A DNA stretch of 64,000 nucleotides from Tetramitus jugosus (taxonomy: Eukaryota > Heterolobosea > Eutetramitea > Acrasida > Vahlkampfiidae), in assembly GCA_937625935.1 (NCBI GenBank), contig OW569385.1:186001-250000 (forward strand), written 5' to 3'. Under the pieces are notes generated by a model, which saw only the letters and a list, made by a program, of their open reading frames with translations, was not told the origin of the DNA and did not search any database. Below are positions 48,219 to 56,947 of the stretch, piece by piece (the stretch's first letter is position 1; every line of letters begins with the position of its first letter). A program made the position numbers and the translations under genes.

Positions 48219-48909
48219 GATATAGGGTTGTCTAATGAGGTGATTGAATGGTAGACTCTTAGTTATATGTTGGTTATATGTAGTTGTTGTAGTGTGTTGT
48301 GTGTGTTCTCTTTAGAGTTTTGTTCTTTGATAATGGATTTTGGAGAACCGAGAAACAAGCACTCAATAACAGAACTACGTGGTTGGAGGGGACGTTGCTC
48401 TCGGCGAACGAGAAGACTGGGGCTCAAAGATTGGTCCTATCTCTTGAGCGATTAATCCCGGGATGACTTTTGCACTCACAACTCGTTCACACAAAACATG
48501 ATAGATGACAAATCGGAGAATGTGAAAAAAAGGGGCGACGGCACAAAAAAGAACCAATGAAGTTTGTTTTGGACCTGTGATCCTCGTACGGGTTCAGATA
48601 GGACTGAATGCGTCATCTATCAGGGAAGTATGAGGAGCCGCGTCAAACAACATTTTTCGAAACAACAAATCGCAATTTTACTGCCTCGTGCGGTAAGCCA
48701 TTCTCTAATTTCAGAGACAAAAACGCCGAACTGTAAAAAGCTACTTGTGTTCCCTTTTAGTTGTATTCAAACCAAGTTTGTTGTTTTTGAGAATGGTTGC
48801 TAGAGATGGATATTTTTGAGCAACGATGGCCTTAAGCCCCGAGAAGGTTAACTTTTGTTCTGAGTTGACCGTATTCCCAAAGAAACCACAACTATCCACA
48901 TATTACAGT
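48219..48909. other. Divergent spacer, no gene
   Basis: No coding region is supported between the RGS and kelch genes. It should contain both promoters. A perfect 11-bp inverted repeat (TGATAGATGAC at 48499-48509, GTCATCTATCA at 48612-48622) spans about 120 bases in the middle. A frame open from 48826 leads into the kelch gene, but its extra residues precede the signal peptide and are unlikely to be used. Confidence 0.45.
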
Positions 48910-50457
48910 ATGATTCAAAGGTTTAGGATAACTCTACTCTATTGTGCCTTGTTACTGTTTGGTACTTCAATCGTGACATGTCAAACTCCTCCCAAATGTT
49001 CCATAATTAACTGTGGAGAGTTACCTTGCTGTGGCACTGTGAATCCAGCGTGCTACTCCCCTCAGCAATACGTTTGTACTGGAGATTTTCTCTGTCCTGT
49101 AGGTGCCCCACAAAGATGTGGAGGTGCATGTTACAATCCTACAGTTCACCAATGTGTGAACAATCAGTTGGTTCCTAGAACAGGCGGATCTCCTCCGTCA
49201 CCGTCACCGTCACCACCATCACCACCACCCTCTGGAGGTCCTGCTACTCCTTGCACAACTCAGGATTGTGGAGGTTTGCCCTGTTGCAGTGGTGCTTGCT
49301 ATTCACCTCAACAATATGTCTGTACCAACGGTTTTCTCTGTCCAGTCAGTGCCCCACAGAGATGTGGTAGTGCTTGTTACAGTCCATCTGCTTTTCACTG
49401 CCAAAATGGAGTGCTGTTACCAGGTTCCGATGGTTCCACCCCTCCATCTCCACCACCACCTTCATCTGTAGGAAGTTGCAACGACCTTGGTCCATGGTTC
49501 GATGGTGCTCCTTCTCCTATTGTACACAGTGAAGGTGGAACGGGTGTTATTGGAAATCGCATGTACGTATTCTCGGGCTTCCAAGGCACTGAACTCACTT
49601 GCAGTAATCGGCTAGACATTTATGACATTACAACGAATTCATGGTCTACCGGTGCACCATTCCCCGTTGGAATCGGTGTCAGTCACATGCAAGCCGCATC
49701 GTGGAGAAATCCTCCGCCTGGTCAAGTCCCTCGCTCCATTTTCTTGGCTGGGGGGTTCCCAGGTGCCAACGGTGGAGCAGCCACCAATCAAGTATGGAGA
49801 TATGACACCATTGACAATCAATATTATGCGTTGCCTCCATTACCCGATAGTAGAGCCAGTGGAGCTGTGGCTATAGACTCTAATCATCGTTTGCATTACA
49901 TTGGTGGACTACTGACTGATAGAGTGACCAACAGTGATACACACTGGGTGTTGAATCTATTGTCATCGAATCCAACGTGGATCGACATTGGTGTCAAGTT
50001 TCCTTCACCTAGGAATCATGTTCAAGCTGTTCAGATTGGCAATCAACTGTTTGCATCAGGAGGACAATTCGGACATGAGCCAAACTATGCAGTAGTTCAC
50101 ACTCCTATTGGTCATGCGTTCAACCTGGGTAGCAACTCTTGGTCGTCGATTGCTAATCAACCTACACCTCGTTCTCACGCTGAACCGGCTACACTTGTTG
50201 TGAATAACAAGTTGGTCCTGTTGGGAGGTAGGAGTCTCAATTGGGATAATCTGGCTACAGCCGTAGAGTATGACCCTGTGAGAAATAGTTGGAACTCGTT
50301 GAGATCATTGCCAGCAGGTCGTTTGTCTCCTTCTTCAGGTTTCTTCAAAGATGTTGTCGTCAACGGAGTGAGAGGAGATTACATTGTCGTGGGCTGTGGC
50401 ATGAATGATCCTGCTCCGACCAATATTTGGATCACCCGTGTGACCAACACTTGTTAA
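48910..50457 (+). CDS. Secreted CBM52-like plus kelch-repeat protein
   Basis: This 515-residue secreted protein is chosen to start at 48910, which gives a signal peptide (ITLLYCALLLFGTSIVTCQ). Two cysteine-rich CBM52-like modules follow at about 30-88 and 112-170, almost copies of each other: CYSPQQYVC, then LCPV, APQRCG, ACYNP or ACYSP, and a closing C--N--L. Each is followed by a Pro/Ser linker of extracellular type. Residues about 185-515 form a kelch/galactose-oxidase-like propeller: IGNRMYVFSGFQG, YDITTNSWSTGAPFP, FLAGGFPGANGG, LPPLPDSRASGAVAI, VVNNKLVLLGGRS, and YDPVRNSWNSLRSLPAGR. No copper-radical ligands are evident, so it is probably binding rather than catalytic. It may recognise polysaccharide on prey or in the cyst wall. 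Confidence 0.85.
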   Translation: MIQRFRITLLYCALLLFGTSIVTCQTPPKCSIINCGELPCCGTVNPACYSPQQYVCTGDFLCPVGAPQRCGGACYNPTVHQCVNNQLVPRTGGSPPSPSPSPPSPPPSGGPATPCTTQDCGGLPCCSGACYSPQQYVCTNGFLCPVSAPQRCGSACYSPSAFHCQNGVLLPGSDGSTPPSPPPPSSVGSCNDLGPWFDGAPSPIVHSEGGTGVIGNRMYVFSGFQGTELTCSNRLDIYDITTNSWSTGAPFPVGIGVSHMQAASWRNPPPGQVPRSIFLAGGFPGANGGAATNQVWRYDTIDNQYYALPPLPDSRASGAVAIDSNHRLHYIGGLLTDRVTNSDTHWVLNLLSSNPTWIDIGVKFPSPRNHVQAVQIGNQLFASGGQFGHEPNYAVVHTPIGHAFNLGSNSWSSIANQPTPRSHAEPATLVVNNKLVLLGGRSLNWDNLATAVEYDPVRNSWNSLRSLPAGRLSPSSGFFKDVVVNGVRGDYIVVGCGMNDPAPTNIWITRVTNTC

Positions 50458-50512
50458 TCTACTGTGGAACAATAAAATGAAGAATGAAAATGATGCTTGA
50501 ATTCGTAAGTCT

Positions 50513-50743
50513 TTATTCCTTCAATAGTTCGTCACCATGGAGCTTGGTTCCTCCTGATTTTTGTTCCTTGAACAATCCGGTATTGGATTGGAGCATGGAG
50601 GGAGATTTGGGAGAAAGTTCATCACCATGAAGCTTACTGCCCTTGAAGTCATCCTTCTCAAATCTCAATTCACTTGTGCTGGGCAAAGCAGCTGTTGCTT
50701 CATCAAATTCCTTCTTGTTTTCTTCCTTTCTTGGCTCTACCAT
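50513..50743 (-). CDS. 76-aa protein with repeated KLHGDEL motif
   Basis: This small hydrophilic protein is not recognised. It contains the heptapeptide KLHGDEL twice, in similar contexts (FKGSKLHGDELSP and GGTKLHGDELLKE), the second ending the protein. The rest is charged (EPRKEENKKEFDEATAAL) without hydrophobic segments. The duplicate at the protein level in such a short frame argues for real coding use rather than chance. It is not a canonical C-terminal ER-retention signal, because LLKE follows and no signal peptide exists. It converges with the kelch gene across 55 bases. Confidence 0.6.
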   Translation of the reverse strand: MVEPRKEENKKEFDEATAALPSTSELRFEKDDFKGSKLHGDELSPKSPSMLQSNTGLFKEQKSGGTKLHGDELLKE

Positions 50744-50926
50744 CGTTCAATGAGTTGATTTGTTGTTGGTTTGTATTCTGAGAAATGATTTGGTGAGTTT
50801 GAGCTTTTTGGTGGATGCTGTTGGTGGAGTGGTTGTATGTGTCACGAGATCAACTGTTCACCAAAAATAGGATTAATTGTTTACAAAGTATTCACAAATA
50901 AAAAGTCTATGTTACAATTTCATCTG

Positions 50927-53900
50927 TCAGTCAAAATCAACGTATTGGACACATTTGAAGCAGAAGCACGCAGAACAAGCAAGACAGATGCAACAAGTGA
51001 GCATCAATCCAGATATCATGACAGGAACAAACACAGCAGACATGTAACCAGTTAAAGCCTTGTCCAAGAGTAGCGCCACTAGAATACTTGCAATCTGGAG
51101 TGGTAGGATGACACATGGACCACAGCATCCCACAAGTGCAGTCGAGAATGTGATTGCATCATTTTCCTCTTCATTTGAGTTTGAGACGCCAGATGCGACA
51201 CAACAAGTAATAGGGCAGAAGCACACGAGTGCTGCCACAGTGAACCACATGGGCAAGAACAGTAGAGAGTACTTTGTCTTGGAGAATGCGAGACCGTCAG
51301 CCTTTGCAGCCAATAAACCAGCTTGTAAACAAAATATGGCATTCATGAGCACACATAGGAACCACACGAGTGTAATAAAGAAACGACTCGACCCCTTCCA
51401 GGTCTGATCACCGTCCATGGGTGGAAAGTCAAGCAAATGAGTGAGTGGTTGCTTGTCTCTCACGTGGCGAATTACAATCGGAGGTACAATCAACAGAGCA
51501 ACCATGAGTGCATAATTGGGTATGAGAGCATAGGAGAACAGAAACGAACTACGATTGACCAATAACTTGACATAGATCATGCAGATGCACAGCGGTAAAC
51601 ATCCGAGAGACCATGACAACAAATTGATTGCATCGATTGACAAGTGATCCGTCGATCCATCAATGTAGTTCCTTCGATTGGCTGGAATTTCGAGTTTGAG
51701 ACGCTCAGTACGGTCATACCACTTTTGCTTGTACCGATTCAACAGATAGGGATCTGTCAATAGACCGGAGAGTATGACGAGATAGCTAGGAATCGACAGC
51801 ACAGCAAACGGTAAGAATGTGAGCACATGATTCAATGTTGTATGTGCAATCTTTCCATCCACATAGAGTGGATAAATAAAAATTTGTGTCAATAGACCAA
51901 TGAGGAACAATAGAGGACACAATGCGCCGTACAATGCTTGATAGAGCACCTGGAGTCGTATCGATTTCTTGTACTTGGATTGGCACTTGGTTCTCTCGAC
52001 ATTGACCACACCTCTCTTGCACAACTCTCCGATAAACAATTGTCTATAGTCTGTCTCGTTCAACATTTCTTTGCCCTTGTCCATAATTTGAACCAGTCGT
52101 GCTCTTCTCTTTTGACGTCTCTCGCTTCTGAGCTCTCTTTGCTTCTCAGCAGCAGGATTTTGCACCTTTTTCTCAGTATTGTTCTTATTCTTGTTATTGT
52201 CTTCATCATCTTCATCATCATCATCATCACTGCAATCATTGTCATCATCATTGTTCTCTGGTCCATAATAAAAAGTCGAAGGTTGTCGTTCAATCTTGTG
52301 CATGAGTTGCAACTTGTGCTCCAGTGATAGCACATCCCAATTGAATCCATCTTCCAACTCTTCTCTACGCCTTCTCTTCAACTTGCGAACCACATCAAGT
52401 ACTTCTTCTCTCGTGACACGATTTCCTTCATCTCTTCTTGCATCACCATTGTTATCATCATCGTCATTATTGTTGTTGTTATTATTATTATTATTGGCAT
52501 TATTATTATTAATATTCTTATTATGAAAAGAAGAATAAGAAGGTAATCCATGCAGAGAACAAATACACTCCAAGTAGAGTCGAGCAGCATCATTGTGCTG
52601 TGTATCCGTTCTGTCACGCAACTCTTCACTGTTGGCCATAAACTCCAATGCTCTCAAACTTCTCAGAATAGTTGGGCCAACATCATTTGACCATGCACTG
52701 CGATCAACAACACTACCATCAAACGTTGGAGATGGAGTAGATGCAGATTGATGATTCAAACGAACCATCAACTCACGCACATTACTCGTACTGTTCATAA
52801 TTTCATGAATGAGTTCATCATCTTCATCATTGTTTAGACCAAGTGTTTCTTCATCATCATCAGCACCACTATTACTGCTACTACTGCTACTACTATCATT
52901 ATTATTATTATTGCTATTATTATTGTTGTTACTGTTCTTCTTCTTCTCACAATAGTACTTCATTTCATTGTGAGAGTACAAGTGATCGATACACGCCTGA
53001 TAAATGGCATCTTGATTATCGTCGTCATCATGATCCGTATGAGGAGAATGATCCATTACAATTCTCTGTTCATCATCAACATTAGCAACATTATCAACAT
53101 GATTATCATCATCATCATCATCATATATAAGACTCAGTTCATAGTACCGACGTTGTTTCTTCTTTTGTTGTTGTTGTTGTAGTAGATGATGATTCCGATG
53201 TTCAATGTATTGAAATGTGTAGATGGCTCTAAAGAATCGATGATGCGCACGGAGTAAATTGATTCGAAAGGCTTCTCTGACCCACAACTCATAATGACTC
53301 GACACTCGGTTCATTTGTTGATTGACACATCTCAGTTGCAACAGTGAACGATAGGACAGATAGTAGCACATGTGAATCAACATGTGATCTGGAATGTCCA
53401 TCAACTGGCGAACGACAAGTGAATCATGAATCCCTATTCTGTTCAATTCAATGTTACTGATCAAACTGTGTGACTGCTGTGATGGTGGTGGTATTGGTGG
53501 TTGATTGGACAATTGCATCATTAATCGATTACCACTACTATTATTATTGTTATTATTATTGTTATTATTGTATAGTGGTTGTGGTTGTGGTTCTGTTGCA
53601 GCAGTTTCCATGTCATACTCTACTACATGATGATTATTGTAGGCTGATGGTGGTGGTGCAATAGAAGATGATGATGATGTAGCAGTGTTCTTGAGATGAA
53701 TGAGATGATGACTGCTCTGTTTGATCATTCGACTCATTTTTTTCAACTTTTGCATCACAATCTCACCCTTATGATGGGAATCATTGTCACTATCACTACT
53801 ACTGCCATCACTCATCATCAGTATACGATCATTATCATCATCATCATCATCGTTGTTGTTGTTAATAATAACATTGTTCAGATGGAATAGTGATATTGCG

Positions 53901-54106
53901 GATGTTGAAGATGATGATGGTTGTTGTTGTTGTTCTGGTGATGATAGAGAGTAGAATGAACTTTGTCTGAATGCTGTAGTCAATGGAACATGCTCATCAT
54001 TATCTTCGTCATCATGATCACGTCGATCAGTATCATTGTTGTTATGATGATTATTTCGAGAAAACATGTTGTTGATGATTTGTTTGTTGTTTTTTGCAGG
54101 TGACAT
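50927..54106 (-). CDS. F-box protein fused to TMEM185-like membrane domain
   Basis: This is a 1059-residue protein. Residues about 235-285 read MDIPDHMLIHMCYYLSYRSL then QLRCVNQQMNRVSSHYELW, a convincing F-box. Low-complexity Asn, Ser and Asp runs surround it and continue to about residue 700. From about 717 there are eight or more hydrophobic helices: ALYGALCPLLFLIGLLTQIF, VLTFLPFAVLSIPSYLVILS, INLLSWSLGCLPLCICMIYV, ALIPNYALMVALLIVPPIVI, FFITLVWFLCVLMNAIFCLQ, LLFLPMWFTVAALVCFCPIT and FVPVMISGLMLTCCICLACS. This resembles the Fam11a/TMEM185 transmembrane family. If so, the SCF adaptor is tied to a membrane. The TMEM185 link is by pattern and less sure than the F-box. Confidence 0.82.
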   Translation of the reverse strand: MSPAKNNKQIINNMFSRNNHHNNNDTDRRDHDDEDNDEHVPLTTAFRQSSFYSLSSPEQQQQPSSSSTSAISLFHLNNVIINNNNDDDDDDNDRILMMSDGSSSDSDNDSHHKGEIVMQKLKKMSRMIKQSSHHLIHLKNTATSSSSSIAPPPSAYNNHHVVEYDMETAATEPQPQPLYNNNNNNNNNNSSGNRLMMQLSNQPPIPPPSQQSHSLISNIELNRIGIHDSLVVRQLMDIPDHMLIHMCYYLSYRSLLQLRCVNQQMNRVSSHYELWVREAFRINLLRAHHRFFRAIYTFQYIEHRNHHLLQQQQQKKKQRRYYELSLIYDDDDDDNHVDNVANVDDEQRIVMDHSPHTDHDDDDNQDAIYQACIDHLYSHNEMKYYCEKKKNSNNNNNSNNNNNDSSSSSSSNSGADDDEETLGLNNDEDDELIHEIMNSTSNVRELMVRLNHQSASTPSPTFDGSVVDRSAWSNDVGPTILRSLRALEFMANSEELRDRTDTQHNDAARLYLECICSLHGLPSYSSFHNKNINNNNANNNNNNNNNNDDDDNNGDARRDEGNRVTREEVLDVVRKLKRRRREELEDGFNWDVLSLEHKLQLMHKIERQPSTFYYGPENNDDDNDCSDDDDDEDDEDNNKNKNNTEKKVQNPAAEKQRELRSERRQKRRARLVQIMDKGKEMLNETDYRQLFIGELCKRGVVNVERTKCQSKYKKSIRLQVLYQALYGALCPLLFLIGLLTQIFIYPLYVDGKIAHTTLNHVLTFLPFAVLSIPSYLVILSGLLTDPYLLNRYKQKWYDRTERLKLEIPANRRNYIDGSTDHLSIDAINLLSWSLGCLPLCICMIYVKLLVNRSSFLFSYALIPNYALMVALLIVPPIVIRHVRDKQPLTHLLDFPPMDGDQTWKGSSRFFITLVWFLCVLMNAIFCLQAGLLAAKADGLAFSKTKYSLLFLPMWFTVAALVCFCPITCCVASGVSNSNEEENDAITFSTALVGCCGPCVILPLQIASILVALLLDKALTGYMSAVFVPVMISGLMLTCCICLACSACFCFKCVQYVDFD

Positions 54107-54486
54107 GTGTTGTTGCTTTGATGGAACAGGACACAGGTTCGATCGGGGGAACTACTTTTTTTTTCTGTTCCAGAACAGAAGATTTACCGAATCGGATCTG
54201 AAGATTACGGCCAGATTACCTGCTTACAAAAGTCAGGAATTGTTTCAAATGTTGTTTTTATTGTTCTGTATGTTTCTTGTTTAACCTTTGCCCTTGTTTG
54301 ATAATGAATATTGTGAATCTGGGTATCCTCACACTTCATCCTTGGTGGTGATGATGAACTGGTGAGTCAACTCATTCAATTCGTTGTGATTATTGATGTA
54401 TCCCTCCCTCTCATATGATGGTCTCTCATTTTTTTCAGTGTTTTTTTTGTCATAGATTGTCTGTTGTTAGGTCATTGATCAAAGTT
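54107..54486. other. Spacer between two minus-strand genes
   Basis: No gene is seen. This should hold the promoter and leader of the F-box/TMEM185-like gene and the 3' end of the next minus-strand gene. Confidence 0.4.
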
Positions 54487-55839
54487 TCAATGATCCTTCA
54501 TGGCCAGTACTTTGGTTGCTGGAACAGCATACAAGTCATGATGAGGAACGACACTCGTTTGTGCACTCTCATGATCAATCATCATTCCAGCGTGATGATC
54601 AGCAGCAGAAGAGGCAATCTCATGATCCTTATTATTATTATTACTATTGTATGCAATCATGTATCGATATCTTCGATTATTGTTGGAGCTATCATAAGGA
54701 TTATGATTGTGATTATTAATGATACCTGATGTGTTTCTTCTTCTGTCCTTGTCACTCAATGACAACAAATCCAAGTATTGTTGATATTGATTCAATTGTG
54801 ATGACGATAGTTTTGTATCATACATCATCTTCTTTTGTTCCTTCTCATCTTCATGATGATTCAATGATTTCAATGATTCATCTTGCATCACACTACTATT
54901 TGTTGTTATTGTTGTTGTTGATAAAGATGCTGAAGATGCTGCTGATGAAGATGGAGAAATGATTTGAACAATGACTGGTTGATACTCACATGTCACACAC
55001 TCGTGATTCCATTGGATGACTGGTGAGAGAAACAAGGATTGTTGACTCGTCATTCTACGATACATTTCCTGATACAATTGTTGCATGGCTTCCATTTGTA
55101 ACTCGTACAAAATATCAGGGTTATTGAATCCTAGGAGGTTGGCCACTCTTGGTTGCTTCTTCTGAATCAATTCATCCAATCTTGTTCTCTGCAATGGAAT
55201 GGAAATCATGGTTCGTTGTGCTTGAACAGACGAAATAACAAAATGACACTTGTACACTGGATCATAAAACAGTGTAATGGATGAGTGATGCATGGATTTG
55301 AATCGAGTCATTTGCATCGAATAGAGATGATTGTTTTCATCTAGACCCATAATGAATCCATCATATGACACTGATTGTTGATACTTTTCTTTTTGTTCTT
55401 CTTGTTGTTGTTGTTGTTGTATCAATTGTTCATTCTTTTTTGGTTGAATGATATTCTTTTTGTTGTTGTTGTTGTTGTTATTGTTGTTATTGTTATTGAA
55501 CAATAATTGAGACAACAGTTTGTTTCTTGGTTGTTTCTGTTGTCGTTGAACAAGTGAACAATGATCCATGAGCATCAATGATGATACATCTTCATTCTCA
55601 TTACTACTATTATGATTATTGTAATGACTGGATGCAATAGAGACAATGGATGGTAACACTTCTTTTTTCGCTTCATCATCATCCTTTTCAACATTGACAA
55701 CTGGATGATTATTGTTGTTGGGATGAACAAAAGAGAGTGGTGCTGGTGGTGGAGGTGCCATCAATTGATTACGCTTCTTCATGACTTGATTGGGCATTTT
55801 GACTACACGAGTCAAAAAGTTTTTCAAGTGAGTGGGCAT
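54487..55839 (-). CDS. Low-complexity protein of unknown function
   Basis: This 450-residue protein is not recognised. It begins with a basic segment (HLKNFLTRVVKMPNQVMKK), then a Pro-rich patch and long Asn and Gln runs (about residues 115-155). A more ordered part lies at about 155-300: SVSYDGFIMGLDENNHLYSM, SITLFYDPVYKCHFVISSV, ARVANLLG-like strands and LYQEMYRRMTSQQSLFL, with a WNHECVTCEYQPVIVQII strand. Ser and Asn tracts follow, and the tail has KVLAMKDH at the very end. It has no membrane segment and no catalytic motif that I can name. The ordered middle could be a small beta-rich domain specific to this lineage. Confidence 0.7.
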   Translation of the reverse strand: MPTHLKNFLTRVVKMPNQVMKKRNQLMAPPPPAPLSFVHPNNNNHPVVNVEKDDDEAKKEVLPSIVSIASSHYNNHNSSNENEDVSSLMLMDHCSLVQRQQKQPRNKLLSQLLFNNNNNNNNNNNNKKNIIQPKKNEQLIQQQQQQEEQKEKYQQSVSYDGFIMGLDENNHLYSMQMTRFKSMHHSSITLFYDPVYKCHFVISSVQAQRTMISIPLQRTRLDELIQKKQPRVANLLGFNNPDILYELQMEAMQQLYQEMYRRMTSQQSLFLSPVIQWNHECVTCEYQPVIVQIISPSSSAASSASLSTTTITTNSSVMQDESLKSLNHHEDEKEQKKMMYDTKLSSSQLNQYQQYLDLLSLSDKDRRRNTSGIINNHNHNPYDSSNNNRRYRYMIAYNSNNNNKDHEIASSAADHHAGMMIDHESAQTSVVPHHDLYAVPATKVLAMKDH

Positions 55840-56116
55840 TCTATTCTTCTATTTATGATTACTACTACAGTGACTGTTTTGACTACTACTACTATACTAG
55901 AGCGATGGAGGGATGAAATTTACAAGGGGTGTATGACCAATCACGCAAACGTTTTTTTTTCGTCTTCTTCCTGTGATGAAGCTTTTTTTTCTTGGAACGC
56001 AGATGTTTTTCCCGACATCCCGACAACCTTGAAAGATCTGAACAACCCAAAAGCAACAACAGCATCAAAACCATCTGTGTGATCAAAAATAACACAATCA
56101 TCACATTGGTAGTAAA

Positions 56117-56878
56117 ATGAGTAGTAGTACAAGTGAATTACCAATACCTCAATCCATTGATGAAAAGATACGATACTCTACCCTGTTGAAAGAAGAAGGA
56201 AATGCGCTCTTCAAACAACAACAATACAAGAAGGCGATTCGTAAATACAAATTCGTATGTAGTGTCAGTCTCATACTCTCATACTCTCATACTCTCTCTC
56301 GCACACACACACACATGACTATCATCATCTTTTCACAACAATGTGAATGATGATGATGGTCATCCAACTCATCCACCACCATCCATCACCATACATAGCA
56401 CTAACATACAACAAAAACACAAACAAACAAAACAAACAAACAAACAAAACAGATATCATTGTATTTGACAGGATTAGAGAATCCGTATGAGTCATTGACC
56501 TCTCCTTCCAAACATGTGAAAATCAAGGAACAAACCAAGCGTCACATTGAACAATTGTTGGTGACTGCTGATTTGAATTTGGCACAGTGCTATCTCAAGC
56601 TTCACCCCACTCCAGACTATCAAAAAGTCAAGGAATACACGAGCAAGGTTCTATCAAAGGACTCGAATAACATTAAGGCACTTGTGAGGAGAGCACAGGC
56701 TCACTTGGGACTGAAAGATGTAGAAAATGCAAAACAAGATTTATTGAAGGTTGAATCGTTGGATGCCAACGCCAGCAGTGATCCACTGGTCCAGCAATTG
56801 TATCAGAGATTGAGTGTCATGGACATGGAGCAGACGCAGAGACAGAAACAAGTGTACAGGAGAATGTTTGGTCAATAA
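56117..56878 (+). CDS. TTC9-like TPR protein, one intron
   Basis: Exons are 56117-56254 and 56453-56878. The 198-base intron starts GTATGT, contains a TCATACTC tandem repeat and an AAAC-rich tract, and joins KYKF to ISLYLTGLEN in phase 0. The 187-residue product matches the TTC9 family in layout: LLKEEGNALFKQQQYKKAIR (TPR 1), ADLNLAQCYLKLHPTPDYQK and VKEYTSKVLSKDSNNIKALV (TPR 2), RRAQAHLGLKDVENAKQDLL (TPR 3), and the end KQVYRRMFGQ, which matches the KQLYLGMFG end of human TTC9. TTC9 proteins are small Hsp90-linked or actin-linked adaptors of uncertain role. Confidence 0.85.
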
Positions 56879-56947
56879 TAAATCAATAGTTGTAACAACC
56901 AGGAACCATGCGACTCGTGTACCGAATTCGGATGAATACAACGTGAT

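Noticed and set aside
48826-48909. N-terminal extension of the kelch protein
   Set aside because: It would place 28 polar residues before a clear signal peptide.
54130-54150. B-box-like ggttcgatc near the F-box/TMEM185 gene start
   Set aside because: The flanks do not fold as a tRNA.
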